10,361 nt of DNA from Planctomycetota bacterium (GTDB taxonomy: Bacteria; Planctomycetota; UBA1135; JALUZX01), in the NCBI GenBank assembly GCA_027011425.1, contig JALUZX010000280.1, forward strand, positions 1 to 10,361. The letters are read 5' to 3'. How positions within the stretch are numbered: position 1 is the stretch's first letter; each line of letters starts with the position of its first letter. The notes below the pieces were generated by a model. That model did not search any database. It worked only from the letters and a program-made list of their open reading frames with translations, and was not told where the DNA came from. The translations under genes were made by a program, and so were the position numbers. Below, in pieces: positions 1 to 7,734 of this stretch.

Positions 1-1
1 G

Positions 2-952
2 TGGAAGACCCGGGGCCTGGGAGGGCTTGCGATCGATTCCGGAGGAGCGAAAAGTGAGTCCTCCCCCCCGAAGCCGCGGGCGGCGCTTCTCCCCGGGGAG
101 AAGGCCGAGCCTCCTTCCCTCCTCTCCCTGGAGAGGGACCTCCACCAGGCTCTCTCCTCCCTTCCCGGGTCCTCTTCCTGGAAGGCCGCCGTGGAAGACC
201 TGGCCCGGATGGGGAAGGCCGGCCTGGAATGGCTCGCCGCCCGGACTTTCGCCTCTCCCACGCCGGCCATGGGGGCCTTCCTGGAGGACGCGGCCCTCGC
301 CTTGGGAGAGGAGGCCCGGGAGGCCCTCCGGAAGGGGCTGGATCGGCCCTTTCCCCAGGCCCGGGCCCTGGCGGCGCGGATCCTGGGCCGCCTGGGGGAC
401 CGGTCGGTCTTGAAGAGGCTGGAGAGCCTGCTTTCGGCCGACCCGTCTCCCCTGGTCCGGCGGGCCGCGGCCGAGGCATTGGGACGGCTGGGCCTGGACC
501 ATGTCCCTGCGGGCCTGGACGCCCTTTGCAAGTCCAAGTCCGCTCCCGACAGGATCGCCGCGGCGGCCTGCCTGGAAGGGACCCGGTGCCGGGAGGGGGT
601 GGCTCGTCTCCTTCCGCTCTTGCTGGACGACCCGGCCTGGCCGGTCCGGCAGAGGGCCGAAAGGGCCCTGGCGGCCCTGGGCTCGGAAGGGGCGCCCCGG
701 CTCCGGGAGGAGCTGAAGAATAGGAAGAAAGGCCCGGGCCGGATTGCCCTGGTGCGGATCCTGGGGAGGATCCGGGATTCCGCGGCCCGGCCCCTCCTCC
801 TGGATCTTCTGGAGGACCCGGACCCGGTGCTTCGGGCCGCGGCGGTGCGGGCGCTCCGTTCCATCGGGAACAAGGGGGACCTGGAGAAGCTGAAGGCCCT
901 GGTCCCGGTGGAGATGAACCCTCTCGTCCGGGCGGCCCTGAAAGGGCTCTGA
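2..952 (+). CDS. HEAT-repeat (PBS-lyase-like) protein, 5' end outside window
   Basis: The frame is open from the left edge to TGA at 950-952, giving 316 residues, so the true start is probably upstream. An in-frame GTG at 191 (residue 64) with a weak upstream GGAAGG is a possible internal start, but the preceding residues (around LERDLHQALSSL) already read as amphipathic helix. From about residue 95 the protein is a chain of helical pairs of roughly 30 residues with the HEAT/PBS-lyase signature: D-P-x-x-x-V-R-x-x-A-A-x-A-L-x-x-L/I-G. Clear copies occur at SPLVRRAAAEALGRLG, WPVRQRAERALAALG and PVLRAAAVRALRSIG. Such solenoids serve as protein-binding scaffolds, and no catalytic domain is visible. 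No signal peptide can be judged because the N-terminus is missing. Residues 1-60 are proline- and serine-rich and look like a linker. The partner and process are unknown. The family call is confident; the function is not. Confidence 0.85.
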   Translation, partial: WKTRGLGGLAIDSGGAKSESSPPKPRAALLPGEKAEPPSLLSLERDLHQALSSLPGSSSWKAAVEDLARMGKAGLEWLAARTFASPTPAMGAFLEDAALALGEEAREALRKGLDRPFPQARALAARILGRLGDRSVLKRLESLLSADPSPLVRRAAAEALGRLGLDHVPAGLDALCKSKSAPDRIAAAACLEGTRCREGVARLLPLLLDDPAWPVRQRAERALAALGSEGAPRLREELKNRKKGPGRIALVRILGRIRDSAARPLLLDLLEDPDPVLRAAAVRALRSIGNKGDLEKLKALVPVEMNPLVRAALKGL

Positions 953-1018
953 AAGAAGAGGCAAGAGGGCTTTTTTGCTAACCTTTCCCTCTCCGGCGGA
1001 CCCGGGGCAACCCTTTCT

Positions 1019-1027
1019 GGAGCGAGG
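1019..1027 (+). promoter_or_regulatory. Ribosome binding site that fixes the PLP-enzyme start
   Basis: GGAGCGAGG ends four bases before ATG 1032. It supports that start over an in-frame TTG at 975, whose extra 19 residues (rich in Pro and Gly) do not look like part of the fold. Confidence 0.6.
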
Positions 1028-1031
1028 TCTC

Positions 1032-2747
1032 ATGGAACCCACCCGGCTGGACTTCTCCTTCCTTCGAGAGCAGATCGTGGGCATCGACGCCATGTTCCGG
1101 ACGCCCTTCGGGGAGAGGCTCATGACCTACTGCGACTACACCGCCTCGGGCCGGGGCCTGGCCTTCATCGAGAACTACTTGATGCACGTCCAGCGGACCT
1201 ACGCCAACACCCACACAGAGGACGACGTCTCGGGCCGGAGCATGACCAGGCTTCTCCACAGGGCGGAGGAGACCATCAAGGAGGCGGTGAACGCCGGTCC
1301 CCAGGGCAAGCTCATCGCCGTGGGCGCCGGGTCCACCGGGGCCATCGACAAGTTCCAGCAGATCCTGGGGGTCCAGGTTCCCCCGGCGACGATGGCCCTG
1401 ATCAAGGAAATCCTTCGAGCCGAAAAGGGCGATGGGGCCCTCCGCGACCTGGAGGATGCCCTGGAGAAGAGGCGGCCCGTGGTCTTCGTCGGTCCCTACG
1501 AGCACCACAGCAACGAGGTGACCTGGCGCCAGGGCCTGGCCGAGGTGGTGGAGGTGGATCTCGCCCCCGACGGGAGGCTGGACCTGGCCCACCTGGAGAG
1601 ACTCCTCGAGGATCCGGCCTACCAGGGGCGGCTGAGGATCGGGTCCTTTTCGGCGGCCTCCAACGTCACGGGGATCCGGACGCCCGTGCACGAGGCGGCC
1701 CGCCTCCTTCACGCCCACGGGGCCCTGGCGGCCTTCGACTACGCGGCCTGCGCCCCCTACGTGGAGATCGACATGAATCCCCCGCCCGGGGCCGCAGGAG
1801 GGGATCCTTCGCTGGACGCGGTCTTCATCTCGCCCCACAAGTTCCTGGGAGGGCCGGGCTCCTCGGGAATCCTGGTCTTCCACGAGAAGGTCTACCGGAA
1901 GGACCTGCCTCCCACGGTGGGGGGAGGGGGGACGGTGGATTACGTCGGTCCGGAAACGCAGGACTACATGGCCGACATCGAGGCCCGGGAGAAGGCCGGG
2001 ACGCCCGGCGTGCTCCAGACCATGAAGGCCGCATTAGCCTTCGAGGTGAAGAGGGCCGCCGGGGTGGAGAGGATCGAGAAACGGGAGGGGGAACTTCTGC
2101 GGCGGGCCTTCGCGCGCTGGGAGAGGAACCCGAATCTTCACATCATGGGAAACAGGGATCCGTCCCTCAGGGTGGCCGTCGTCTCCTTCAACGCCAGGGA
2201 CCCCCGCGGGGGCTGGATCCACCCCAGGCTGCTTACGGTGCTCCTGAACGATCTCTTCGGCATCCAGTCCCGGGCCGGATGCTCCTGCGCCGGGCCATAC
2301 GGCCACAGGCTCCTGGGAATCGGGCCGGAGGAATCGGAGCGCTACCGCAAGTGGGTGCTCCGGGGCTACCAGGGCATCAAGCCCGGTTGGTGCCGGGTGG
2401 GATTCCACTACACCATGGACGACGAGGAGGCGGACTTCGTCATCGACGCCGTGGACTTCCTGGGGCGGTCGGCCTGGCTCTTCGTGTCGAGCTACTGTTT
2501 CGACATCCACACGGGCCACTGGGGGCATTGCAGGGAAGAGGTCACGGAGGAGCCCTTTTCAATCGAGGCCGCCCTGGGCGCGGGAATCGTCCGGCCCTCG
2601 GCGCTCCCGGCGGCGGAAAGGAAGAAACTCTACGAACAATGGCTCCGGGAAGCCGAGGAGGAAGCCCGCAAGCTGGCCGCGGGACCCGTGCCCGAGCCCA
2701 AGCGCCTGGAGGGGGAGCTGGGGGAACTCCAGTTCTTTACGATGTGA
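1032..2747 (+). CDS. Class V aminotransferase-fold PLP enzyme, cysteine desulfurase-like
   Basis: The predicted protein has 571 residues from ATG 1032, cytosolic, with no signal peptide or membrane segment. It has the landmarks of fold-type I, class V PLP enzymes (NifS/SufS/kynureninase superfamily). There is a glycine-rich phosphate loop GAGSTG at 98-103. H158-H159 lie in PYEHHSNE, like the ring-stacking His region of desulfurases. D236 in FDYAACAP should bind the pyridine nitrogen. K270 in SPHKFLGG should be the Schiff-base lysine. Near the C-terminal domain, RAGCSCAGPYGH places C417 and C419 where desulfurases have their persulfide-forming Cys (R-x-G-x-x-C-A context). At 571 residues it is clearly longer than SufS/NifS (about 400), with extra sequence after the Cys motif ending in an acidic, helical tail (EEEARKLA). 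It may be a cysteine desulfurase or lyase, or a relative with other chemistry; the substrate cannot be named. No Fe-S assembly genes (sufBCD, iscU) are adjacent, and the HEAT-repeat gene lies 79 bases upstream in the same direction. Confidence 0.88.
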   Translation: MEPTRLDFSFLREQIVGIDAMFRTPFGERLMTYCDYTASGRGLAFIENYLMHVQRTYANTHTEDDVSGRSMTRLLHRAEETIKEAVNAGPQGKLIAVGAGSTGAIDKFQQILGVQVPPATMALIKEILRAEKGDGALRDLEDALEKRRPVVFVGPYEHHSNEVTWRQGLAEVVEVDLAPDGRLDLAHLERLLEDPAYQGRLRIGSFSAASNVTGIRTPVHEAARLLHAHGALAAFDYAACAPYVEIDMNPPPGAAGGDPSLDAVFISPHKFLGGPGSSGILVFHEKVYRKDLPPTVGGGGTVDYVGPETQDYMADIEAREKAGTPGVLQTMKAALAFEVKRAAGVERIEKREGELLRRAFARWERNPNLHIMGNRDPSLRVAVVSFNARDPRGGWIHPRLLTVLLNDLFGIQSRAGCSCAGPYGHRLLGIGPEESERYRKWVLRGYQGIKPGWCRVGFHYTMDDEEADFVIDAVDFLGRSAWLFVSSYCFDIHTGHWGHCREEVTEEPFSIEAALGAGIVRPSALPAAERKKLYEQWLREAEEEARKLAAGPVPEPKRLEGELGELQFFTM

Positions 2748-2763
2748 TGATTCTCCGGCCTTG

Positions 2764-2795
2764 GTCCCGCCCGGGCCCGGGGGCCCGGGCGGGAC
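2764..2795. terminator. GC-rich perfect hairpin between convergent genes, probable bidirectional terminator
   Basis: GTCCCGCCCGGGCCC (2764-2778) and its exact reverse complement (2781-2795) are separated by only two bases. They sit in the 66-base gap between the stop codons of the PLP enzyme and the S8 protease. A second hairpin, overlapping by three bases, has arms at 2793-2801 and 2807-2815 (nine pairs, one of them G-T, loop GGGAA) and covers the protease stop codon. Neither hairpin is followed by a T-run on either strand, so this is not a classic intrinsic terminator. The position argues for transcription end or mRNA 3'-end protection. Confidence 0.55.
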
Positions 2796-2813
2796 GGCCT
2801 TGGGAAAGGGCCG

Positions 2814-5800
2814 TCAGAGGCCTCCCAGGACCATGGCGGCGCCCCTGGTGGTGACCACGGGCTTGCGGGAGGGATCGCCCAGGAGGAGCCACTGGAAATT
2901 CATGGGGATTCCCACGAGGGCCTGGTCCCTTGGGACGGGCACCCTGAGTGCGCCCGGGGTTCCGGTGTAGAGGAGGGCGTCCAGGGAGATGTGGAGGAAG
3001 CAGGAGGGCGCGCCGATGATCTTCAGGTCCAGGGGCAGGGCAAGGCCCAGCCAGGAGGTCCTGGAGACTCCGAAGAAGAGGGCTCCCACGGGGGCGCTGG
3101 TGTTTCCCACGCTGAAGCCGACCGTCCGGCCCAGCCCGGGGATGCCGCCGATGACGAAACTCGGCCTTCCCTTGGCGCCGGAGCAGGCGCTCCCGAAGTA
3201 GGCCGCTTTTTTGTAGAGATAGATCTTGTCGCTCACCCTGGTGATGTTGGCGGCCCTGTCCCGCACCTCCAGGACGACGGTCCTCGTCCCGAGGGAAGAA
3301 GATCCACCGTAATCGGTGAGCTTCCACGACCGGGAGGCGGCGAACCGGAACCAGGGGGACCAGGATCCCCTGTCGTTGTGGAAGCGCATGGCGGCCAGGC
3401 CCGAGTGGGGATCCGAGGCGGTGATGGACAGGGTGACGTTGGTCGATGAGGTCGCCGCGGCTCCGCGGTCGATCTTCAGGGAGACGCCTGCCGGGGGGAG
3501 AGCGTCGATCCAGTAGGGCCCGGTCCAGGAGAAGGATTTCCCCCAGTTCCCGGACCGGTCCACCGACCGGATGCTGAAGTAGTAGGGCTTGGCGCTGGAG
3601 GGATAGATTCCGGTCCAGGAGGTCAGGGCGCCGATGTCCTTGGTCGCGTCGGGGATGGCGGCGGAACCGAAACGGGTCAGGATGCTGTATCCGTCGATCC
3701 CGGAAAGGTTGTCGTAGGCGGCGGACCAGGTGAAGACGATCCTGGATCGGTTGGACCAGACGCCGGTGGCGTGGGTGGTGGATTTCAGGTTTCTCACAGA
3801 GAGGGGCGGGGTGCCGTCCACGACGACGGCGGCCCGGCTGGAGCGGGTCCCCCAGTTGTCGGAGAGGCCGCTGAAGTAGAGGTAGCGCACGGCGTCCGTG
3901 CCGGCGGTCTCCTTGTAGCCATAGACGACAGACCGGGTCTGGCCCTTGAGGATGTCGCCCAGGTGCGTTCCGTTGTCCCCCGGGTCGTGGGGGGCGGAGA
4001 CGGTCACGTTGTCCTTGAGCTTGAGGGAACTGCCGGTGTAAGCGAAGCCCGTATGGGCGCCTTGCCCCACCCAGACGTTGGTGGCGAGGTAGCTGCCGGA
4101 CCTGGCCGCCACCGTCAGGTTCACCCTCCCGCCGGGCTTGATGCAGCGCCTGTCGGGGGTGAGGGTGAGGGCCCCGGGGGGCGTGGTGTCCCCGAGGAGC
4201 TGGATGACCACGATCCCCACCCGGGCGGTTCCGGACAGCTTGTAGGGGCGGATCTTGAACCTGTATTTCCCGGGGCCCGGGTGGTTGATCACCACGTGCT
4301 CCACCGTGTCGATGGAGGATGTGGACCTGTATTCGCCCGTGTTGAGGCCCGAGGTGAAGGGCTCCTTGTCGATCCAGAGGTCGAAGTCGTGGACCGCGGC
4401 GGGCTTGGCCCCCGGGGCGGCGGCGGGATCGTCCCAGGTGAGGACGGCGATGAGCCTGGTCGTGGCCCTTCCCACGACCAGGTCGAAATAGCCCCCGGAC
4501 TTGCCCAGGGTCGGGCTCGCCCAGACCCGGACCCAGGGAAGGCCTCCTCCTCCGTTCAGGACCTTGAGGGCCGAGATCCTTCCCATGCCGTGGGAGTTCA
4601 GGTGCCGTGAGGGAAGGTGGCCCCAGCTTCCCGGGGCCGCGGCGTCCTTTCTCGTCACCGCCGTGGCCATGGCCCAGGCGCGCATCAATGGGGCGGAATT
4701 TCTTAGGACCGAATATCTTTCCGCCGCCGAGGCCATGATCCCGGCCACCACCGGGGCGGACATGGAAGTGCCGCACATGGTCTTGTAGCCCGTCCTGGTC
4801 CCTCCCGCGGTGGACATGGTGACGCATCCCGGCGCGGAGACGTTGGGTTTCCACCTTCCGTCGCCGCAAGGCCCGTGGCTGGACCAGGAGACGATGGAGC
4901 CGGGCCCGCCGGCCGGCGGGGTGGTCCGGTTTCCGTCCCGGCACATGCCCACGGCCAGGACGTTCTTGGCGGTGGATTCCATGGTGATCGTCCCGGCGAC
5001 GTAATTTCCGCCCCCCGCCCCGCCCTGGTTTCCGGCGGCGAAGATGTAGAGCTGGTTGTAGTTGTAGACCTCCGCGTCGCAGGTCCTGGCGGGCGCCTCG
5101 GACCCGACCCAGTAGGCCGGCCTGGTGCAGTTGTTGAGGCAGCCGCCATGGCCCCAGGAGTTGGTGACGAGCACAGGCTTGGGGGTCACATTGTTCCAGG
5201 GGTCCTTGTAGGCCCGGCGCATGACCTGGAAAGCGTTGGTGGTGAACCCCTTGGCAAGAAAGAGCCTGTGGGTCGCCGGGCCCCAGCCCAGGTAGGGGGA
5301 GATTCCCCGGTACTTGATCCGGGCCCTTCCCTCCCCGCACAGCGTGCCGAGCACGTGGGTGCCGTGGTACCCGGCGCTCTTCTCGTCGCAGTAGGGGCTC
5401 CCGCAGCCGCCTCCCGGCCAGAAGTTCCATCCCACGGCCTGCTTGGCGAGGTCGATGTGGCCGTTGTATCCGCCGTTGGCGAGATGGAAGCCCGAGTCGA
5501 TTACGCCGACCGTAACGGTCGAGGCCTTGAAGATCTCCCGGTAGTAGTCCGCGCCGACCTGGGGGATCACCCGGTCGTGCATGGCCTTGGCGGGGGGGCG
5601 CCACTCGAGGAAGGCCACGTAGTCCAGGTCCACGAGCTTGAGGATGGTCCAGGCGTCGGCCTTGGCCCGGTAGGCGTGGATCTCTTCCTTGTAGCCCTCG
5701 ATCTTGACGCCGAGTTTTTCGAGCTTGGCCTGGATCTTGCCGTGTGTCTTCCAGCTCCAGCCCGCGTAGGCGGGGTTGCCGGGCCGGGGTCCCCGGCCGA

Positions 5801-6530
5801 TGGTGGCCACCTCGGGGAGAGGCCCCATCACCTTCTCGGATCCGGGATTCAGGTCGCTCTCGAAGAGATCGATGTAGACGGGGATGTCCTGTCCGGCCGG
5901 GGTTTCCGCCATGACTGAATTCAAGGCGGGATGGATCTTCCGGGAGGGCCGGGCGTAGCCCACCCAGCGGACGCAGGGGCGGGCCGCCAGGTCGCCGGCG
6001 ACGTGGACGGGGATCTTCGCGGCGTAGGAATTGTTGGGATGGTAGAAGAGGAGCTTCACCCCGAGAAATTCGACGGACCGTTTCTTGGCCTCGGTGATCC
6101 TTCCCTGGAACATCACGTAGGCGTAGGTGAAAAGGGGGTCTTCCCCGGGGCGGGGCCCGTTTTGGATCCGGCCCGCCAGAAGGGGGCCGACTCTTTCACC
6201 GGCGGGAGGGCGGTAGAGCCCCCCGGCGAATCCCAGGAAGTAGGGATTCCCCAGGAACTCCTTGGGGGTCTCTTTTCCTCCCTTTTCGAAGGAGTAGGGC
6301 TCGTCCGGGAGGGACTCGGACCCGGGCGGGAGAAGGACCAGGTGGATCGGGCCGTCCGGGGTGGGCCGCACAAGGACCTTCCCAGGAGGCCGGGCCTTCG
6401 GGGCCTTATAGAGGGCGCGGCGGGCCCCGGTGGCCCGGAGGGCCTTGGGTGTTCCGGTCTGGGCCGTTCCGGGAGAGGAAAGGCCCAGGCAAGAGCCGAA
6501 AAGAACAAGAACGAGGGTCGGGGCTTTCAT
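2814..6530 (-). CDS. Secreted multidomain subtilisin-like (S8) serine protease
   Basis: The 1238-residue protein starts at ATG 6530; GGGAGG seven bases upstream favours it over an in-frame ATG 15 bases earlier. Residues 1-23 form a signal peptide (MK, then APTLVLVLFGSCLGL, cleavage likely after GTA). C14 gives only a poor lipobox. Residues about 135-225 and 255-315 look like a two-part propeptide (FQGRITEAKKRSVEFLGV; later IQAKLEKLGVKIEGY). The catalytic domain, about 330-620, has D345 (VIDSG), H392 (HGTHV), N501 (AAGNQGG, oxyanion hole) and S589 (GTSMSAP), so the enzyme should be active. It contains ten cysteines, suggesting disulfides and an oxidising location. There follow a jelly-roll-like domain (about 665-780, HDFDLW), Ig- or FnIII-like domains beginning near 781 (TTPPG), 905 (DGTPP) and 1009 (DALPP), and a C-terminal domain (about 1110-1238) with C1116 and C1177. 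I infer export and degradation of extracellular or envelope proteins; the substrate is unknown. The gene is convergent with the PLP-enzyme gene and 136 bases downstream of the exporter gene. Confidence 0.93.
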   Translation of the reverse strand: MKAPTLVLVLFGSCLGLSSPGTAQTGTPKALRATGARRALYKAPKARPPGKVLVRPTPDGPIHLVLLPPGSESLPDEPYSFEKGGKETPKEFLGNPYFLGFAGGLYRPPAGERVGPLLAGRIQNGPRPGEDPLFTYAYVMFQGRITEAKKRSVEFLGVKLLFYHPNNSYAAKIPVHVAGDLAARPCVRWVGYARPSRKIHPALNSVMAETPAGQDIPVYIDLFESDLNPGSEKVMGPLPEVATIGRGPRPGNPAYAGWSWKTHGKIQAKLEKLGVKIEGYKEEIHAYRAKADAWTILKLVDLDYVAFLEWRPPAKAMHDRVIPQVGADYYREIFKASTVTVGVIDSGFHLANGGYNGHIDLAKQAVGWNFWPGGGCGSPYCDEKSAGYHGTHVLGTLCGEGRARIKYRGISPYLGWGPATHRLFLAKGFTTNAFQVMRRAYKDPWNNVTPKPVLVTNSWGHGGCLNNCTRPAYWVGSEAPARTCDAEVYNYNQLYIFAAGNQGGAGGGNYVAGTITMESTAKNVLAVGMCRDGNRTTPPAGGPGSIVSWSSHGPCGDGRWKPNVSAPGCVTMSTAGGTRTGYKTMCGTSMSAPVVAGIMASAAERYSVLRNSAPLMRAWAMATAVTRKDAAAPGSWGHLPSRHLNSHGMGRISALKVLNGGGGLPWVRVWASPTLGKSGGYFDLVVGRATTRLIAVLTWDDPAAAPGAKPAAVHDFDLWIDKEPFTSGLNTGEYRSTSSIDTVEHVVINHPGPGKYRFKIRPYKLSGTARVGIVVIQLLGDTTPPGALTLTPDRRCIKPGGRVNLTVAARSGSYLATNVWVGQGAHTGFAYTGSSLKLKDNVTVSAPHDPGDNGTHLGDILKGQTRSVVYGYKETAGTDAVRYLYFSGLSDNWGTRSSRAAVVVDGTPPLSVRNLKSTTHATGVWSNRSRIVFTWSAAYDNLSGIDGYSILTRFGSAAIPDATKDIGALTSWTGIYPSSAKPYYFSIRSVDRSGNWGKSFSWTGPYWIDALPPAGVSLKIDRGAAATSSTNVTLSITASDPHSGLAAMRFHNDRGSWSPWFRFAASRSWKLTDYGGSSSLGTRTVVLEVRDRAANITRVSDKIYLYKKAAYFGSACSGAKGRPSFVIGGIPGLGRTVGFSVGNTSAPVGALFFGVSRTSWLGLALPLDLKIIGAPSCFLHISLDALLYTGTPGALRVPVPRDQALVGIPMNFQWLLLGDPSRKPVVTTRGAAMVLGGL

Positions 6531-6537
6531 GATTTCG

Positions 6538-6543
6538 CCTCCC
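6538..6543 (-). promoter_or_regulatory. Ribosome binding site of the S8 protease
   Basis: GGGAGG on the minus strand lies seven bases before ATG 6530. It overlaps the upstream in-frame ATG 6545, which has no Shine-Dalgarno of its own. It therefore decides for the shorter product beginning MKAPTL, which also gives a normal signal peptide. Confidence 0.7.
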
Positions 6544-6666
6544 ATGAGCTGTAGTGAGCGTGCGTCCCGGCGGGGGGAGTGGGATCACCCCCTGGAGGAG
6601 AGCGGGAAACCCGGGCGGAACCGGACAAGGTTTCCCCCAGAAAGAGGAAAACCGCCCCGATCAGGG

Positions 6667-7734
6667 TCAGATCATGGCCAGGGCGCCCGCCAGGAGGCCC
6701 GCGGCCAGGTTGATGGCTTTGACCACGAGGAAGTCTTTGCGGGATGTAGCGAGCAAAGGGAGCATGCCGTGGCCGTCCTGGACGATGGAACTGGCCAGGA
6801 GCACGGCGAAAGGAAGGTCTCCCCTGGCGTAGAGGAGCACGAAGACCAGGTGGGGTCCCGACTCGGGAATGATCCCCACCAGGCAGGCCAGCAGGAGGGC
6901 CGCCCAGGGCCCGTAGGATTGATGGAGCAGGGTCTCCAGGTCCCCCCGGAAGAAATAGATCACCAGCATGGTCCCCAGGGTCCAGAGCAGGATCCGGGGG
7001 GCGTGGATGCGGACCACGTGGTTCCAGAGGTGCTCTTCCAGGAAGTGGTCCGGCACGGTGAGAACCACAAGAAGGCCCAGGGTGGTGAGGATTCCCAGGG
7101 TCATGCTGGCCCACCTTTCCTCGGGTCCCACCTGGCCCGCCAGGTGGGCGGCGAGAAAGAGGAGGAGGGCTGTGGCCAAGGTGCCCCTTACGGGACTCAT
7201 GTGCCGGAGGCGGTCCAGGATCTCACCCCAGGACTGGGAAGGAAGGGTGTCCTCCTGGTGGAAAGGGATCTCCAAGTACTTGTCCTGGGGGGCCAGGTCG
7301 CGCCGTTTGAGGAAGAGATCGGTCAGGATTCCGGCCAGGAGGCCCACTACGGTCTGTATCCCAAGGAGAAGAATGAAAGGCCCGGGGATCTTGGCGATCA
7401 TCACGAAGGCCTCGTCCCCGCTGGTGACGATCATGCCCGTCACGAGAGCCCCCAGGGAGAGGAGCCTGTGGGTGAAGAGGGTGACCAGGGCGAAGGCCCC
7501 CAGGCACCCGGGGGTCCCCGCCAGGAGGAGGGCCAGCAGGTATTGCCTCCAGGCCCTTCCCCGGATCCCCTTCTGCAGGGCTCCCCGGGTGCGGACGTTC
7601 AGGTATTCCACGAGCAGCATCATCACCGCCACGAAGGCCGTGATGAGGACCGCGTCCTGGAAGACCGCCACCAGCCCTCCCCCGCCGTGGAGGTGGGGTT
7701 TCTCCGCCGCTCCAAGGAGGAGAAAGGCATTCAT
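6667..7734 (-). CDS. Ten-helix ArsP_2-family putative heavy-metal/manganese exporter
   Basis: This 355-residue polytopic inner-membrane protein resembles Pfam ArsP_2 (putative 10TM heavy-metal exporter; often annotated as a putative manganese or arsenic transporter). Hydrophobic segments fall near 21-45, 65-87, 91-104, 113-142, 184-201, 208-227, 247-262, 276-301, 306-329 and 334-355. Family-like motifs are T104-S-G-D-E108 before AFVM, P290-E-S-G-P-H295 before LVFVLLYA, and Q319-D-G-H-G323 before MLPLLA. Acidic and His residues within or beside helices suit cation handling. A hydrophilic loop at about 143-183 separates two halves that carry related motifs. The transported ion cannot be read from sequence; transport experiments in the family are few as far as I recall. 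ATG 7734 lacks a clear Shine-Dalgarno (a GGGGGA lies about 20 bases upstream). An in-frame GTG near 7671, preceded by a G-rich stretch, is an alternative that would trim 21 residues before the first helix. The gene lies 93 bases downstream of lon in the same direction. Confidence 0.82.
   Translation of the reverse strand: MNAFLLLGAAEKPHLHGGGGLVAVFQDAVLITAFVAVMMLLVEYLNVRTRGALQKGIRGRAWRQYLLALLLAGTPGCLGAFALVTLFTHRLLSLGALVTGMIVTSGDEAFVMIAKIPGPFILLLGIQTVVGLLAGILTDLFLKRRDLAPQDKYLEIPFHQEDTLPSQSWGEILDRLRHMSPVRGTLATALLLFLAAHLAGQVGPEERWASMTLGILTTLGLLVVLTVPDHFLEEHLWNHVVRIHAPRILLWTLGTMLVIYFFRGDLETLLHQSYGPWAALLLACLVGIIPESGPHLVFVLLYARGDLPFAVLLASSIVQDGHGMLPLLATSRKDFLVVKAINLAAGLLAGALAMI

Noticed and set aside
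935..976. GCCCT-GAA-AGGGC hairpin and a T6 run after the HEAT-repeat gene
   Set aside because: The stem is five pairs within the end of the coding region, and the T-run lies 23 bases beyond it, too far for an intrinsic terminator.
2737..5604. A 955-codon open frame on the minus strand inside the S8 protease gene
   Set aside because: It is out of register with the protease frame, and its product is low-complexity (Arg, Gly, Pro, His) without any domain. It is a by-product of high third-position GC. The overlapping frame carries intact D/H/N/S catalytic motifs.
3771..5918. Long plus-strand open frames antisense to the protease (3771-4610, 4875-5918)
   Set aside because: The products are Gly/Val/Asp-rich, the mirror of a high-GC gene on the other strand, with no family motif and no good ribosome binding site.
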